Shown here in pieces: positions 54,101-62,337 of a stretch of DNA of 64,000 bases. Position 1 is the first letter of the stretch; the number at the start of each line of letters is the position of its first letter. A model generated the notes under the pieces. That model searched no databases and had not been told where the DNA came from. It saw nothing but the letters and a program-made list of their open reading frames with translations. Source of the DNA: Flavobacterium zhairuonense (GTDB taxonomy: Bacteria; Bacteroidota; Bacteroidia; Flavobacteriales; Flavobacteriaceae); contig NZ_SJSY01000070.1 in the NCBI RefSeq assembly GCF_004352915.1, positions 124,001 to 188,000 of the forward strand. The letters run 5' to 3'. The position numbers were made by a program, and so were the translations under genes.

Positions 54101-54129
54101 AGGACTATTCTTTTATTTTTACTATTCAT
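51115..54129 (-). CDS. SusC/RagA-family TonB-dependent outer-membrane transporter
   Basis: This 1004-residue transporter has a signal peptide (MIFMLFLSAGMFAQ), an N-terminal carboxypeptidase-regulatory-like domain (about 37-125: ISGTVYDNTGTVLPGASVIE), a plug domain (ADLTGAISTVKADDLVKGTI, LRLRGGTSLTASNNPLIVVD) and a 22-strand barrel ending TISVGLNFSLNN. It imports oligosaccharides captured by the SusD partner, with TonB energy. Central gene of the PUL. Confidence 0.96.
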   Translation of the reverse strand: MNSKNKRIVLHQMWTTKTAVFMIFMLFLSAGMFAQEKKQISGTVYDNTGTVLPGASVIEVGTKNATTTDFDGKFTLTVAVGGSIEVSFIGSTNQKIQITSATKNLDVRLQNDGYQLAEVQVVAVGYGTQKKADLTGAISTVKADDLVKGTISSTEQVLQGKVAGLNVIRPSGDPAAGSTLRLRGGTSLTASNNPLIVVDGIAGVDINIVQPSDIKTVDVLKDASATAIYGSRGANGVIIITTKSGTKGVSVTYSGLSSIGYVNDNLDLLSANQWRNYVRTTGNKDAVDYGANTDWQKAIEQTAISQSHTLTINSGKADSGFRTSLSYLNNEGVIKNSGLERLSGNVTAYQYLGDNKDVKFDMGLFANIDKWHPIDYRIFEYAYNLNPTIPVYTPTGEFSSVAGNQYYNPVELLTNRTVDNERHRLLGYFKTEVKFLNDFLAVANISLEHNAVKGGTYKPSYAVLEGTTEGGYAQRTYAEYTNAQGELYVNYTKVIDKHNISALGGYSYLENIYEGFGAQRSGFVTDAFSYNNLGAGYKYRLGDVYSYKGKSNLVSFYARANYSYDGKYLLTATVRRDGSSRFGENNKWGTFPSASVAWKISNEGFMDGTKGWLDNLKLRVGYGVTGNQDGIGEYKSLSILGVGNDSYYDPVTGTWSLAYSPQQNPNPDLKWESTEQINVGFDFTLFNRISGSFEWYSKQTKDLLYTYEVPQPPYLVGTMLANVGEMSNKGVELTLNADIIKGPKFNWNANLTLGHNVQKIEKLSNPTYKTDVIYSGSLHGLAGMSGQYSQIIAEGYPVGTFWGFRNAGLDSAGKIQYYNAAGDIVPESALVDADKTDLGNIQPDLTLGIGMNFTYGKFDLGISGYGMFGQKALNATNMMLNDPTRLPAYNVPDDFLGSGITSAPKYSDYWIEDASFFRLQTLSFGYTMPLGTQQKSKLRFYLMGENLFVITGYKGVDPEIGLNAQNGVNGVIDQTGLASPGIDRYNNYPRPTTISVGLNFSLNN

Positions 54130-54249
54130 ATGTAGCTATTTATTATTTTTTATCGGTCATATGTAATTCGCATCTCAAATATTGGTTTTATGACCAACTT
54201 TTTGTTTATGCTCATTTCATTAGAATTGATGTTTTAATTTGATAGTGAA

Positions 54250-55332
54250 TTATTTGTCTAAAGTTTTAAGAGGAATATTGGTATCCGAAATTGTTTTGTC
54301 TTTGTTGTCTTTTACCAAAACATGAATCTCCGTTAAACCTTGAACACCATTTAGTTCTGAAACTAAATTGACAAATCCCTTTATCTCAGCCGTTCCTCCT
54401 GAAAACTCACCAGATATTGTTTTGCTTCCGGCTGTTATAGTGTAAATAAGTTTGTTTACACCCACTTCATTGTTTTTTCTAGACATTCCAAGGAAATCTT
54501 TTTGGCTGATAACCGTTGGGAAAAAACTGAAACTTGGCGGTGGTGGTGGAATAAATTCACCAGCGTAAATAATTTGGTCCCCAGAATTAGTTGTCCAATC
54601 TTTTGCAACCATCAAGAAAGTGATGTTTTCCATCACAAAACCTGCCGGAGGATTGTAATATTCTTGTGGAATCAAATCCATTCTATAGAAACCATTTCCA
54701 AGATCTTTCAATTTTGTTTTTTCAGATACTTCTGGAATCCACGCTTGATATTCCTGCAAAACAGCCCAGTTGTTTAAACCTGAATGAAAATGAACGCTTG
54801 GAACACCTGCAAAACCATCTTTTAAATTTGAATTGAATAAAATACTAACCGGTTTATCGATCAAAGGTTTTGTTGGGTACGATCTGATTAATTCATTTGC
54901 CGTATAAAAAGAAGAAAAATCAGTGTAAGGCATATTGGCAACATCAGTTTGCTTAGATCCGTTTTTGTTTTTCAAACGAAACCAAAACCCTGCGCTTGCA
55001 GCAATTTCTTCTGGAGTTTTAGAGAAATAAAGTGTTGGTGTTAAAGTAAAACTCCAAACTTTATTCCCTTCATATTTAAGTTTTGCAAAATCTGATGAAT
55101 TTTCCCAGTGGCCAGCATCTGGTTCAGATGGCGACCAAATCCAGATATAAACATCTTCGGTCTCTGCAAACGTAGTTCCCGAAAGATCAAAATACCACGT
55201 CACTTTTTCATCATATTTGTAAACTACAGGAAATGATGACATACTGCCTACGGCTCCAGCGGCTTCTTGCGCCTGCGTAAAATTAGGAGCCATCAAAAGG
55301 GCAAGTAAAATTGTATATATAAATTTTTTCAT
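54250..55332 (-). CDS. PUL-encoded secreted protein with SusE/F-like modules
   Basis: This 360-residue protein has a signal peptide (FIYTILLALLMAPNFTQAQ) without a lipobox. Two beta-sandwich segments follow (VTWYFDLSGTTFAETEDVYI...WSFTLTPTLYF, about 45-115, and VSVHFHSGLNNW...GNGFYRMDLIPQEYYNPP, about 170-240). The aromatic patterns resemble SusE/SusF starch-binding modules, though family membership is not certain. A proline run (IPPPPPSFSFF) precedes the C-terminal domain. It sits between the DUF5004-like lipoprotein and SusC genes and is probably a glycan-binding surface protein. Confidence 0.7.
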   Translation of the reverse strand: MKKFIYTILLALLMAPNFTQAQEAAGAVGSMSSFPVVYKYDEKVTWYFDLSGTTFAETEDVYIWIWSPSEPDAGHWENSSDFAKLKYEGNKVWSFTLTPTLYFSKTPEEIAASAGFWFRLKNKNGSKQTDVANMPYTDFSSFYTANELIRSYPTKPLIDKPVSILFNSNLKDGFAGVPSVHFHSGLNNWAVLQEYQAWIPEVSEKTKLKDLGNGFYRMDLIPQEYYNPPAGFVMENITFLMVAKDWTTNSGDQIIYAGEFIPPPPPSFSFFPTVISQKDFLGMSRKNNEVGVNKLIYTITAGSKTISGEFSGGTAEIKGFVNLVSELNGVQGLTEIHVLVKDNKDKTISDTNIPLKTLDK

Positions 55333-55340
55333 ATTACTTT

Positions 55341-55862
55341 TTATTTAATAGCATTTAATTTAAACACATAAGACACGAATGCAGAACCTCCAGAGGAATG
55401 CGTTAATTGGAATTCCATTTCATCACTGCTTCCTGGAACTGATGACAATTTTAATTCGTCTGTTTTTTGCGTTTTTTGCGCATCACTAAACAAATAAATT
55501 TTTGTTACGCCAAGATTTGTAGGCTGGAAATCTGAGCTTAAAGCCCAATATCCTTTTGGCGCAAATAATGGAGGCACATTTCCTGTTACCTCGTAACTTG
55601 TAGGCTGGTTCTTTTCATCTACGTTGAATTTAATTTTAAAATCTTCATAGTTAAAATACGTGCTCAAGTTTTCTTCGCTTGGTTCGATCTTATTTGCTTT
55701 TGCAACTTCATCAACCATTTTCAAGTTTGTCAATCCCCAATTTCCATTTACTTTCTCATAAAGGGTAATCGGATCAACGTAGCTTCCGTCGTCTGTATTA
55801 TCACAGCCAGTGGCCATTAAACCCAAAACAACAGCTAACCAATAAATACTTTTACATCTCAT
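55341..55862 (-). CDS. DUF5004-like lipoprotein, first gene of the PUL
   Basis: This 173-residue lipoprotein (lipobox LGLMATGC, C20) has a lipocalin-like beta pattern: VNGNWGLTNLKMVDEVAKAN, FNYEDFKIKFNVDEKNQPTS, KGYWALSSDFQPTNLGVTKI and SSDEMEFQLTHSSGGSAFVS. It resembles DUF5004 proteins that accompany SusCD pairs. It is separated by 8 bp from the next PUL gene and starts the operon. Ligand binding at the cell surface is inference. Confidence 0.75.
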   Translation of the reverse strand: MRCKSIYWLAVVLGLMATGCDNTDDGSYVDPITLYEKVNGNWGLTNLKMVDEVAKANKIEPSEENLSTYFNYEDFKIKFNVDEKNQPTSYEVTGNVPPLFAPKGYWALSSDFQPTNLGVTKIYLFSDAQKTQKTDELKLSSVPGSSDEMEFQLTHSSGGSAFVSYVFKLNAIK

Positions 55863-56347
55863 AAATTTGTGGTTTGTTTGTTAGTTTTTCTGTCTCGTTA
55901 AAAGACATGACGAAACTAGATGTTAAATAAATCTAAAAAAAAATGTCTGAGAAAAATCAAGATATAATTGAAACATTTTTAAACATAAATAATTAATAAT
56001 CAGTATTTTAACTATTTTTGATAATTCAAAAAATCAAGATGCTGTTTAGACTAAAACGAACCTAAAAATGATGGTAAATATGACAATATGAAAATTAAAT
56101 AGTATATTTTTTTCACTATGCATATATATAATTGGTTTTTATTGTATAATTGCAAATAATTTGACAACTTTTAACATTTATGTCTTATTTTTGGATGCTC
56201 AACCTAAATTCATAGCTTTGTTTTAACGAAGTTTTAAAGATCTAAAAAGTTGTTTCATAAGCCCGCTCAAGCTTATCCCGAATTAAAAAACGAATTAACT
56301 CGAACAAACCAAAAAAAGATTTTTTTACCCTAAACCAACAAAAAACC
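55863..56347. other. Divergent regulatory spacer of the PUL
   Basis: This 485-bp, very AT-rich spacer lies between the PUL operon and its regulator gene. The regulator promoter is proposed at 56191-56220. No TAnnTTTG box was found for the PUL direction, consistent with activator-dependent transcription. No gene is seen. Confidence 0.65.
56191..56220 (+). promoter_or_regulatory. Bacteroidota-type promoter of the PUL regulator
   Basis: TTG (56191-56193) and TAGCTTTG (56213-56220) are 19 bp apart, matching the -33/-7 consensus. It would give a leader of about 120 nt before the ATG at 56348. Confidence 0.65.
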
Positions 56348-57946
56348 ATGCAAAGAATTTTAATTCTATGTTTTCTTATTGCAGGTTTTTCTCTCGCTGC
56401 GAAAGAGACAAATCCTGTTTTAGAAGAATTAGATAAAACGCTTCTCAAAAAAGACGTTTATTTGAAGCAGAAATATCGAAAGATTGAAGCTTTAAAGCGA
56501 AACGTTTCAAAATATACCGTGAGCCAAAACAGCGAAGGCCTTTACAATACTTATATGTCACTATTTGATGAATATAAATCGTTTAAATATGACTCGGCTT
56601 ATTATTATTTGGAAGAAGCAAAAATCAAGGCCATAGTTTTGAAAGATCCAAAATTTTTGGCCAAAAGCCGAATCAAAGAAGGCTTTGTACTTCTTTCTTC
56701 TGGATTATTCAAAGAAGCCATTGACACTTTAAATGTTATTGACGATCAAAAATTGGATATAAAAAACAAATTTGAATATTACAACATCAAAGCCCGTGCT
56801 TATTATGATTTAGCCGATTATAATAAAGATCAGCGCTTTAATATTCATTATGTGCAACAAGGAAACCACTTCTTGAAAAAAGCTTTGGAATTAATTGGAA
56901 CCAACAGCAATGAATATTGGGCCGCTGAAAGCTTGAAAAGATTAAAACAGCAAGATTGGCGTGGCGCTGAATTTGCATTTAGTTATTGGATCAATAATTA
57001 TAACCTTCCGCCAGATTATTATGGAATTGCAACTTCAAGTCTTGGCTATATTTATTCTGAAAGAGGTTATACAAAAAAAGCCATTGAATATTTAGCTTTA
57101 GCTGCAATTGCCGATGTGAAAAATGCAACAAAAGAAACCGTTGCACTCCGAAATCTAGCCAATGAACTCTTTAAAATGGGTTATTTGGACAAAGCCAATG
57201 AATACATCAATATTGCAATGGATGACGCTACTTTTTACAACGCCAGACATCGCAAAATTGAGATTTCGTCGATTTTGCCTATTATTGAAAAAGCTCAGCT
57301 TAATAATGTAAAGGAAAAAAATGACAAACTGGAGCGAATCATTATTTTGCTTACGATTTTGACTTTTATAATTGTATTGTTCTCCATTATCATTTTCAAA
57401 CAATTAAAAGAAAGAAACAAAGCCCGAAAAATAATGGCTTCTTCCTATGCACAGCTTCAGGAAATGAACGTTAGCTTAAGCGAGGCAAATGCAATTAAAG
57501 AAGAATATATTACCTATTTTATCAAAGCGACCTCGGCATTCATTAATAAGATTGATCACATTCAAAAAAGTACGCTTCATAAAATCATCACTAAAAAAAC
57601 AGATGAAGTTATTGCGAGTTTAAAACGCTATAATGTCAAGGAAGAACGTGAAAATCTGTTCCATCAATTCGATGAAATTTTCTTGAAACTTTTCCCAACT
57701 TTTGTGACTGATTTTAATAATTTGTTTCCAAATGATCATAAATGCATCGTCAAAAAAGGCGAACTTTTGAATACTGAATTAAGGATTTTTGCGCTTTACC
57801 GATTAGGAATTCAAGACAGTAATCAAATGGCTGAATTCCTTGAACTTTCTGTAGCTACCATTTATACCTACAAAACCAGAATCAAAAGCAAATCAGACTT
57901 TAAAGATACTTTTGAAGAAAAGATTATGGCGATAAAAACTATATAA
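56348..57946 (+). CDS. TPR/DUF6377 PUL regulator (SusR-like)
   Basis: This 532-residue regulator has a signal-anchor start ([20 protein letters not shown]), periplasmic TPR-like helices (about 40-300: [40 protein letters not shown]), a TM (about 328-350: [19 protein letters not shown]), a coiled segment and a cytoplasmic C-terminal HTH ([40 protein letters not shown]). This is the DUF6377/SusR layout: an inner-membrane one-component regulator sensing oligosaccharides in the periplasm. Divergent from the SusCD locus, its likely target. Confidence 0.9.
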   Translation: MQRILILCFLIAGFSLAAKETNPVLEELDKTLLKKDVYLKQKYRKIEALKRNVSKYTVSQNSEGLYNTYMSLFDEYKSFKYDSAYYYLEEAKIKAIVLKDPKFLAKSRIKEGFVLLSSGLFKEAIDTLNVIDDQKLDIKNKFEYYNIKARAYYDLADYNKDQRFNIHYVQQGNHFLKKALELIGTNSNEYWAAESLKRLKQQDWRGAEFAFSYWINNYNLPPDYYGIATSSLGYIYSERGYTKKAIEYLALAAIADVKNATKETVALRNLANELFKMGYLDKANEYINIAMDDATFYNARHRKIEISSILPIIEKAQLNNVKEKNDKLERIIILLTILTFIIVLFSIIIFKQLKERNKARKIMASSYAQLQEMNVSLSEANAIKEEYITYFIKATSAFINKIDHIQKSTLHKIITKKTDEVIASLKRYNVKEERENLFHQFDEIFLKLFPTFVTDFNNLFPNDHKCIVKKGELLNTELRIFALYRLGIQDSNQMAEFLELSVATIYTYKTRIKSKSDFKDTFEEKIMAIKTI

Positions 57947-58045
57947 GGTACTAAGGTGCTGAGACTCTAAGAAACTAAGTTTTTTTCACTACCAAAACGA
58001 CAACAAGTTAGCAAGCTAAATCAGCAATTATACAAATATTTATCA

Positions 58046-58210
58046 GAGCTCCAGAGGAGCAAAATATTTATAGCACAATTAAAATGAAGTTAATTAAAGC
58101 TCCATCGGAGCGAAATATTTAATAAGAACTTTGGGTAAATTATGTCGCTCCGATGTAGCCCTTTTGGATAATGAACGTTTTTCTATAAATATTTCGTCCC
58201 TCTGGGACTA
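58046..58210. repeat. GCTCC/GGAGC hairpin repeats
   Basis: AGCTCCAGAGGAGCAAAATA (about 58049) and AGCTCCATCGGAGCGAAATA (about 58099) are two small hairpin-containing units. TCGCTCCGATGTAGC and ATATTTCGTCCCTCTGGGA on the right are inverse relatives, so the region is a decayed larger palindrome. Confidence 0.65.
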
Positions 58211-58222
58211 TTTTTCAATAAA

Positions 58223-58251
58223 AAAGCGACATCTAAAGTGTCGCTTTCTTT
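58223..58251. terminator. Intrinsic terminator between convergent genes
   Basis: AAAGCGACA pairs with TGTCGCTTT around a 7-nt loop, with an A-run on the left and a T-rich tail on the right. Confidence 0.8.
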
Positions 58252-58274
58252 TATCTTGATTCTTTGCTCTAACT

Positions 58275-59498
58275 TTATTCTGAAGATTCCAACTGCAAAA
58301 TCATGTTTTGGTAATATTTGCTGAGCGAAAATAATTGTTCCGCAAAAATCATTATTGCAAGCGGAATAAAGAAAAACACCATCAAATTTTCTTCATACAA
58401 AAAGAAAGTTGTAATCATGAGAATTCGAGCGTATTCTAAATAATAAATCCATTTGCGTTGTTCTAGCAAAGCACCGCAATTTATTAATGTGATTATGATA
58501 ACCGACAAAACAAAAACTTTATCGAGCGTATTCAATAAGTCAAAATAATACGTAAAAGCAGTCAAGATTAATGTGCATATTCCGAGTTGGATATAAAGAT
58601 AATTTCGAAAGCGAAGCCGTTGATTTGGATTACTTTTATCTTGCAGAAAACGCTTTTCTAATATTGGTCGAATGTCTTGATCCATATTTGCCGGACTTCC
58701 AAAAACGGCTTTCCATCTTGCTTTGAAACCTTTTGAACGCTTCCATAATTCATAAATCTCAAAATAATAATGAAAGTGTTGCCAAAGAAAACTATAGCTT
58801 TTTAATGGATGTGTCAAACCGTATTTGGGTTTTTCTTCTTCTTCTTGGAAAGTTCCAAAAAGACGATCCCAAAACGTGAACATATCACCATAATTTTTGT
58901 CCAGATATTTCTCGTCAGAAGCATGATGCACGCCATGAACAGAAGGCGTTACAAAAACATATTCCAGCCATTTTATTCTGCCAATTACCTGTGTATGGGT
59001 AAAAAACGAATAAGCTCCGTGCACAATCAACATGGTAATAACCATTCCTGGATGAAAGCCAAAAAAGGGAAGCACACACCAAAAACCAGTTCTGATTATG
59101 GCCTGAAAAGTGGTAATTCTGGCGGCGGCTGTAAAGTTGAATTCTTCGCTATGATGATGCACAATATGTGCGGCCCAGAAAAAGTTGACTTCGTGCCCTA
59201 ATCTATGATACCAATACCAAACAAAATCTGTTGCGAGAATGAGTCCCAGCCAAACAAAAACATTGCTCGGAATATCAAAAAGCTTATAATTATTATAAAT
59301 GAAATAATACAGCTGATAAAAACTTGCTGCGATAAAGAGATTAATTAAACGCTCTGCAATACCAATACTGATATTAGAAACCGAACTTTCATAATTGAAA
59401 ATTTCGGGTCTTTTTTTGTGCTGAGCCAGCTTATATTCTAAAAACAAAAACAGAAAAAAAGCAGGCATTGCAAAAGCAAGAAAATTAATGTGTTCCAT
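58275..59498 (-). CDS. Sterol desaturase / fatty-acid hydroxylase-family protein
   Basis: This 407-residue multi-TM protein has the eight-His di-iron pattern of the superfamily: WYWYHRLGHEVNFFWAAHIV, HHHSEEFN, GAYSFFTHTQ and HGVHHASDEKYLDKNYGDMF. It likely hydroxylates or desaturates a lipid in the inner membrane. The C-terminal third adds three or four extra TM segments. It is codirectional with the glutamate dehydrogenase gene but separated by a palindromic spacer, so a separate transcript is likely. Confidence 0.88.
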   Translation of the reverse strand: MEHINFLAFAMPAFFLFLFLEYKLAQHKKRPEIFNYESSVSNISIGIAERLINLFIAASFYQLYYFIYNNYKLFDIPSNVFVWLGLILATDFVWYWYHRLGHEVNFFWAAHIVHHHSEEFNFTAAARITTFQAIIRTGFWCVLPFFGFHPGMVITMLIVHGAYSFFTHTQVIGRIKWLEYVFVTPSVHGVHHASDEKYLDKNYGDMFTFWDRLFGTFQEEEEKPKYGLTHPLKSYSFLWQHFHYYFEIYELWKRSKGFKARWKAVFGSPANMDQDIRPILEKRFLQDKSNPNQRLRFRNYLYIQLGICTLILTAFTYYFDLLNTLDKVFVLSVIIITLINCGALLEQRKWIYYLEYARILMITTFFLYEENLMVFFFIPLAIMIFAEQLFSLSKYYQNMILQLESSE

Positions 59499-59552
59499 TT
59501 TTTAAATTTCTTTTTATTCTTAAAAAACCAAAATACAATTCGTTATAAAACT

Positions 59553-59621
59553 AAAGATAAAGGCGTTTTCGTATTTCGATTCATTTTTAGATGATACCAA
59601 TTGGAAACGACCTTTATCTTT
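59553..59621. terminator. Palindrome at the 3' end of the dehydrogenase gene
   Basis: AAAGATAAAGGCGTTTTC (59553-59570) and GGAAACGACCTTTATCTTT (59603-59621) are inverse with a one-base offset. It lies 13 nt after the dehydrogenase stop codon on the minus strand. It may terminate or protect that mRNA. Confidence 0.55.
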
Positions 59622-59633
59622 ACAACCAAACCA

Positions 59634-60920
59634 TTAATTTTGCTTAAATTTTGGAGCTTCTAACGCTACTTCTTTTACAGACTGCGTGTCAGCAACTTTT
59701 TGCAACGCGAGAATGTACGCTGCGATTCTTGGCGTAACATTATGCTTCAATGCCGTTCTAAAAACGGTTTCAAAACCTTTTTCTAAAATATCTTCCAAAC
59801 GTGTATTGATTTGATGAATTCTCCAAGATTCTAAAAGGGAATTCTGAAGCCATTCAAAATACGAAACTGTAACACCGCCAGCATTGGCTAAAATATCAGG
59901 AACTACCAAAACATTGTTTTCATGCAGAATTTTATCAGCATCAGATGAAACTGGTCCATTTGCACCTTCAACAATAATTTTTGCACGAATAGCCGCCGCA
60001 TTTTGTTGTGTAATTACATCTTCTTTTGCCGCTGGAATCAAAACATCTACATCTAAAAGCAACAATTCTTCATGCTTAATCGCAACCGAATTTGGATATC
60101 CTTTTATGCTTTTGTTATTCAGATTATAATACAAAATCAATTCCGGAATATTAATTCCGTCTGGATTATAAAAAGCTTCATTGACATCACTTACAGCCAC
60201 AATTTTTAATCCTTTTTCGAATAAAAACAAAGCTGAATGCAATCCGACGTTTCCAAAACCTTGAATTGCAACTGTCGATCTAGCTGGTCTCAATTTTAAT
60301 TTTTGAAGCGCCAATAAAGTGATAATGCTCACACCTCTTCCCGTTGCTTCTACTCTGCCTAAAGATCCTCCTGAATGCAAATGTTTTCCTGTTACTACGG
60401 CATGAATCGTTTTGCCGTGAACTATTGAAAATTCATCCATCAACCAGCCCATTTCATCTGGCCCGGTTCCCATGTCTGGAGCTGGAACATCTTTTTCTGG
60501 TCCAAAAATATCTGACAACGCTTTGGTATAAGCTCTTGTAATTCTTTCCAATTCGGTTTTAGAAAGCGTTTTTGGATCACAAATAATACCGCCTTTTGCT
60601 CCTCCAAAAGGAATTCCCGTTACAGCCGATTTCCAAGTCATCCAGGCTGCTAGAGCTTTCACTTCATCAAGATTTACGGCGGTATCATATCGAATTCCTC
60701 CTTTTGAAGGTCCTAATGCCGTATTATGAATTACGCGGTATCCCTCAAAATTCTGCTCTTTTCCATTATCTAAAGTAATCGAAAAATTCACCACAATTTG
60801 TTTTTCAGGACGTTGCAGTTTCAGCCTTATTGATTCTTCTAAATTAAGAATATCGGCTGCTATATTAAAACGATCAATCATCGATTGAAACGGATTCTGT
60901 TTTATAATTTCTGAACTCAT
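59634..60920 (-). CDS. Glu/Leu/Phe/Val-type glutamate dehydrogenase
   Basis: This 428-residue enzyme has the substrate domain motifs LGPSKGGIRYDT, LAAWMTWKSAV (K97) and PFGGAKGG (K109, catalytic Lys), DVPAPDMGTGPDEMGWLMDE, and the nucleotide-binding GFGNVGLHSALF. It interconverts glutamate and 2-oxoglutarate plus ammonia. Its length fits the hexameric family. The upstream 446 bp carry a terminator and two short Cys-rich ORFs on the same strand, suggesting leader-mediated control (inference). Confidence 0.95.
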   Translation of the reverse strand: MSSEIIKQNPFQSMIDRFNIAADILNLEESIRLKLQRPEKQIVVNFSITLDNGKEQNFEGYRVIHNTALGPSKGGIRYDTAVNLDEVKALAAWMTWKSAVTGIPFGGAKGGIICDPKTLSKTELERITRAYTKALSDIFGPEKDVPAPDMGTGPDEMGWLMDEFSIVHGKTIHAVVTGKHLHSGGSLGRVEATGRGVSIITLLALQKLKLRPARSTVAIQGFGNVGLHSALFLFEKGLKIVAVSDVNEAFYNPDGINIPELILYYNLNNKSIKGYPNSVAIKHEELLLLDVDVLIPAAKEDVITQQNAAAIRAKIIVEGANGPVSSDADKILHENNVLVVPDILANAGGVTVSYFEWLQNSLLESWRIHQINTRLEDILEKGFETVFRTALKHNVTPRIAAYILALQKVADTQSVKEVALEAPKFKQN

Positions 60921-60964
60921 CTTTTTAAGTTTTAAAATGTTAGTTTTTGATTTGGGGCATCAAA

Positions 60965-61039
60965 TTAAATTCTCGTGAAATAAAATCGGCAATAACTGCA
61001 GGTACAACACGGAATTTTCATCAAGCAACAATGCATCAT
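60965..61039 (-). CDS. 24-residue Cys-rich micro-ORF
   Basis: The ORF starts ATGATG and encodes 24 residues with six cysteines: MMHCCLMKIPCCTCSYC then RFYFTRI. Such cysteine density is not expected in an AT-rich spacer. It begins 54 nt after the terminator and ends 44 nt before the dehydrogenase ATG. It could be a translated leader peptide sensing Cys-tRNA, a metal-binding peptide or a chance ORF; no homologue was checked. Confidence 0.45.
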   Translation of the reverse strand: MMHCCLMKIPCCTCSYCRFYFTRI

Positions 61040-61097
61040 AATATTAGTGTTTCGATTTGATCTCATATTTCATGGTTATTACTAGTTCTAAAAAAAA

Positions 61098-61123
61098 AGC
61101 CTTTCATTGGTGCATGAAAGGCT
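61098..61123 (-). terminator. Intrinsic terminator between the two micro-ORFs
   Basis: AGCCTTTCAT / ATGAAAGGCT form a perfect 10-bp stem with a 6-nt loop. On the minus strand a nine-T run follows; the plus strand is also T/A-run flanked, so it may work both ways. Confidence 0.85.
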
Positions 61124-61157
61124 AAAAAAAAAAAATAACTAACAAGTACTTTCTCTA

Positions 61158-61244
61158 TTAACGCCATTTCATCGCATGGTTTGACATGCAGCACATCGTC
61201 AAGCTGCACATAAACGGGATGATATTTAGACTATAGTTTTTCAT
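61158..61244 (-). CDS. 28-residue Cys/Met-rich micro-ORF
   Basis: The ORF begins MKNYSLNIIPFMCSLTMCCM and ends SNHAMKWR: three Cys and six Met in 28 residues. It starts 9 nt after a TAAATTTG -7-like box, so the mRNA would be almost leaderless. A terminator follows 34 nt after its stop, giving a predicted transcript of about 150 nt, as expected for a leader peptide or small mRNA. Confidence 0.5.
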   Translation of the reverse strand: MKNYSLNIIPFMCSLTMCCMSNHAMKWR

Positions 61245-61252
61245 TGTTGAAG

Positions 61253-61260
61253 CAAATTTA
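61253..61260 (-). promoter_or_regulatory. Candidate -7 box for the micro-ORF transcript
   Basis: On the minus strand this reads TAAATTTG, matching TAnnTTTG. A -33 TTG is not clear (TTCGA is present at the right distance). Confidence 0.45.
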
Positions 61261-61366
61261 TAAATATATTTTATAAATTCTATCGAATTAGTAGAGTTAA
61301 TTTTAAAAACTTTTGAAAATATTTTTAAAACACTTGTAAATTAAGGATTTACGGATTAAAAAAATA

Positions 61367-62221
61367 TCAGCTTAATTGCGAAAAAACAATAAAAACAATT
61401 GCAACTAAAGCCAAAGCAATGCCAATAAAGTTGATTTTTGATAATTTTTCTTTGAAAAAAAGCAGACCAACGAGACTTCCCAAAGCAATTACGCCCATAT
61501 TCATTCCAGCAAAAACTGTAGATGGATTTTCGGCGAATGCTTTATGTGCTTTTAAATAAAACAATATATTTCCGAAATTGAAAATTCCGACCAAGGCGCC
61601 AAAAAGAATATTTTTTGACTGAAGTTTTACCTTTTTTAGAACAACATCATAAACCACAACTAATAAAGAAATAGCCAAAGAAATATCAAAAACCATAAAC
61701 AAAGAAGTGGTATATGGCAAAGCAGTATAAAGTGCGATTTGTTTAAAAAGGATATCAATTACGCCAAATCCTATAAATACTGCTGTAGGATAAATCCACT
61801 TGTTTTCAATATTTGCAGATTGCTTTTTTAAGATGAATAAAAGCGCTACAAACCCAATTATCAATCCGATGACTTTATACGAATTGAATTCTTCTTTAAA
61901 AATAAGCCAAGCGGCAATTATTGGGATGAAAAGTGACAAACGCTGCGCTGCATCAGTTTTGACGATTCCCATATGTTTTATGGAAGAAAACAAAAACAAA
62001 AAAACAATTGGCAATAAAATTCCAACCACAGCATAAATGTTCCACGGTACATTTGCAGGGATTGCGGTTAAATCTGGACTAAAAGTAAAGTAGCAAAGCA
62101 ATAATGCAATCACGTAATTGAAAGTAATGATTTGAATAGCATTTGTATTGTATTTACGCGTGATTTTGAAGATTACGCCAACTGTCACACTACACAAGAT
62201 GCTTAAAACAAGGAATAACAT
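61367..62221 (-). CDS. EamA/DMT-family transporter
   Basis: This 284-residue protein has ten predicted TM segments in two EamA halves (VPWNIYAVVGILLPIVFLFL, LFIPIIAAWLIFKEEFNSYK; TVFAGMNMGVIALGSLVGLL, FFKEKLSKINFIGIALALVA). Repeated FKE-motifs after TM4 and TM9 are typical. Substrate is unknown; drug/metabolite transporters export amino acids, nucleobases or other small molecules. Confidence 0.88.
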   Translation of the reverse strand: MLFLVLSILCSVTVGVIFKITRKYNTNAIQIITFNYVIALLLCYFTFSPDLTAIPANVPWNIYAVVGILLPIVFLFLFSSIKHMGIVKTDAAQRLSLFIPIIAAWLIFKEEFNSYKVIGLIIGFVALLFILKKQSANIENKWIYPTAVFIGFGVIDILFKQIALYTALPYTTSLFMVFDISLAISLLVVVYDVVLKKVKLQSKNILFGALVGIFNFGNILFYLKAHKAFAENPSTVFAGMNMGVIALGSLVGLLFFKEKLSKINFIGIALALVAIVFIVFSQLS

Positions 62222-62262
62222 AGGGTTGAATTTTGATTACAAAAGTAGGCTTTTAAAAATAG

Positions 62263-62295
62263 AAACCCGACAGGTTTTAAAAACCTATCGGGTTT
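62263..62295. terminator. Intrinsic terminator / hairpin between codirectional genes
   Basis: AAACCCGACAGGTTTT pairs with AAACCTATCGGGTTT around a short A-rich loop. It lies 42 nt past the ATPase stop on the minus strand and 42 nt before the transporter ATG. Confidence 0.75.
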
Positions 62296-62337
62296 AATAG
62301 TTTTAGAAAAATCAATTAATAATTTATAATTAACAAT

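Larger units (their letters stand above)
57947..58274. other. Spacer with GCTCC/GGAGC repeats and terminator
   Basis: This 328-bp convergent spacer has no gene. It contains the GAGCTCCAGAGGAGC / GCTCCATCGGAGCGAAATAT repeat region (58046-58210) and a terminator at 58223. Confidence 0.7.
60921..61366. other. Leader-like region upstream of glutamate dehydrogenase
   Basis: Reading the minus strand, this 446-bp region has a -7-like box, a 28-residue Cys/Met-rich ORF, a terminator, a 24-residue Cys-rich ORF, and a small TTTGAT/ATCAAA hairpin 30-45 nt before the dehydrogenase ATG. No longer gene fits. Confidence 0.7.
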
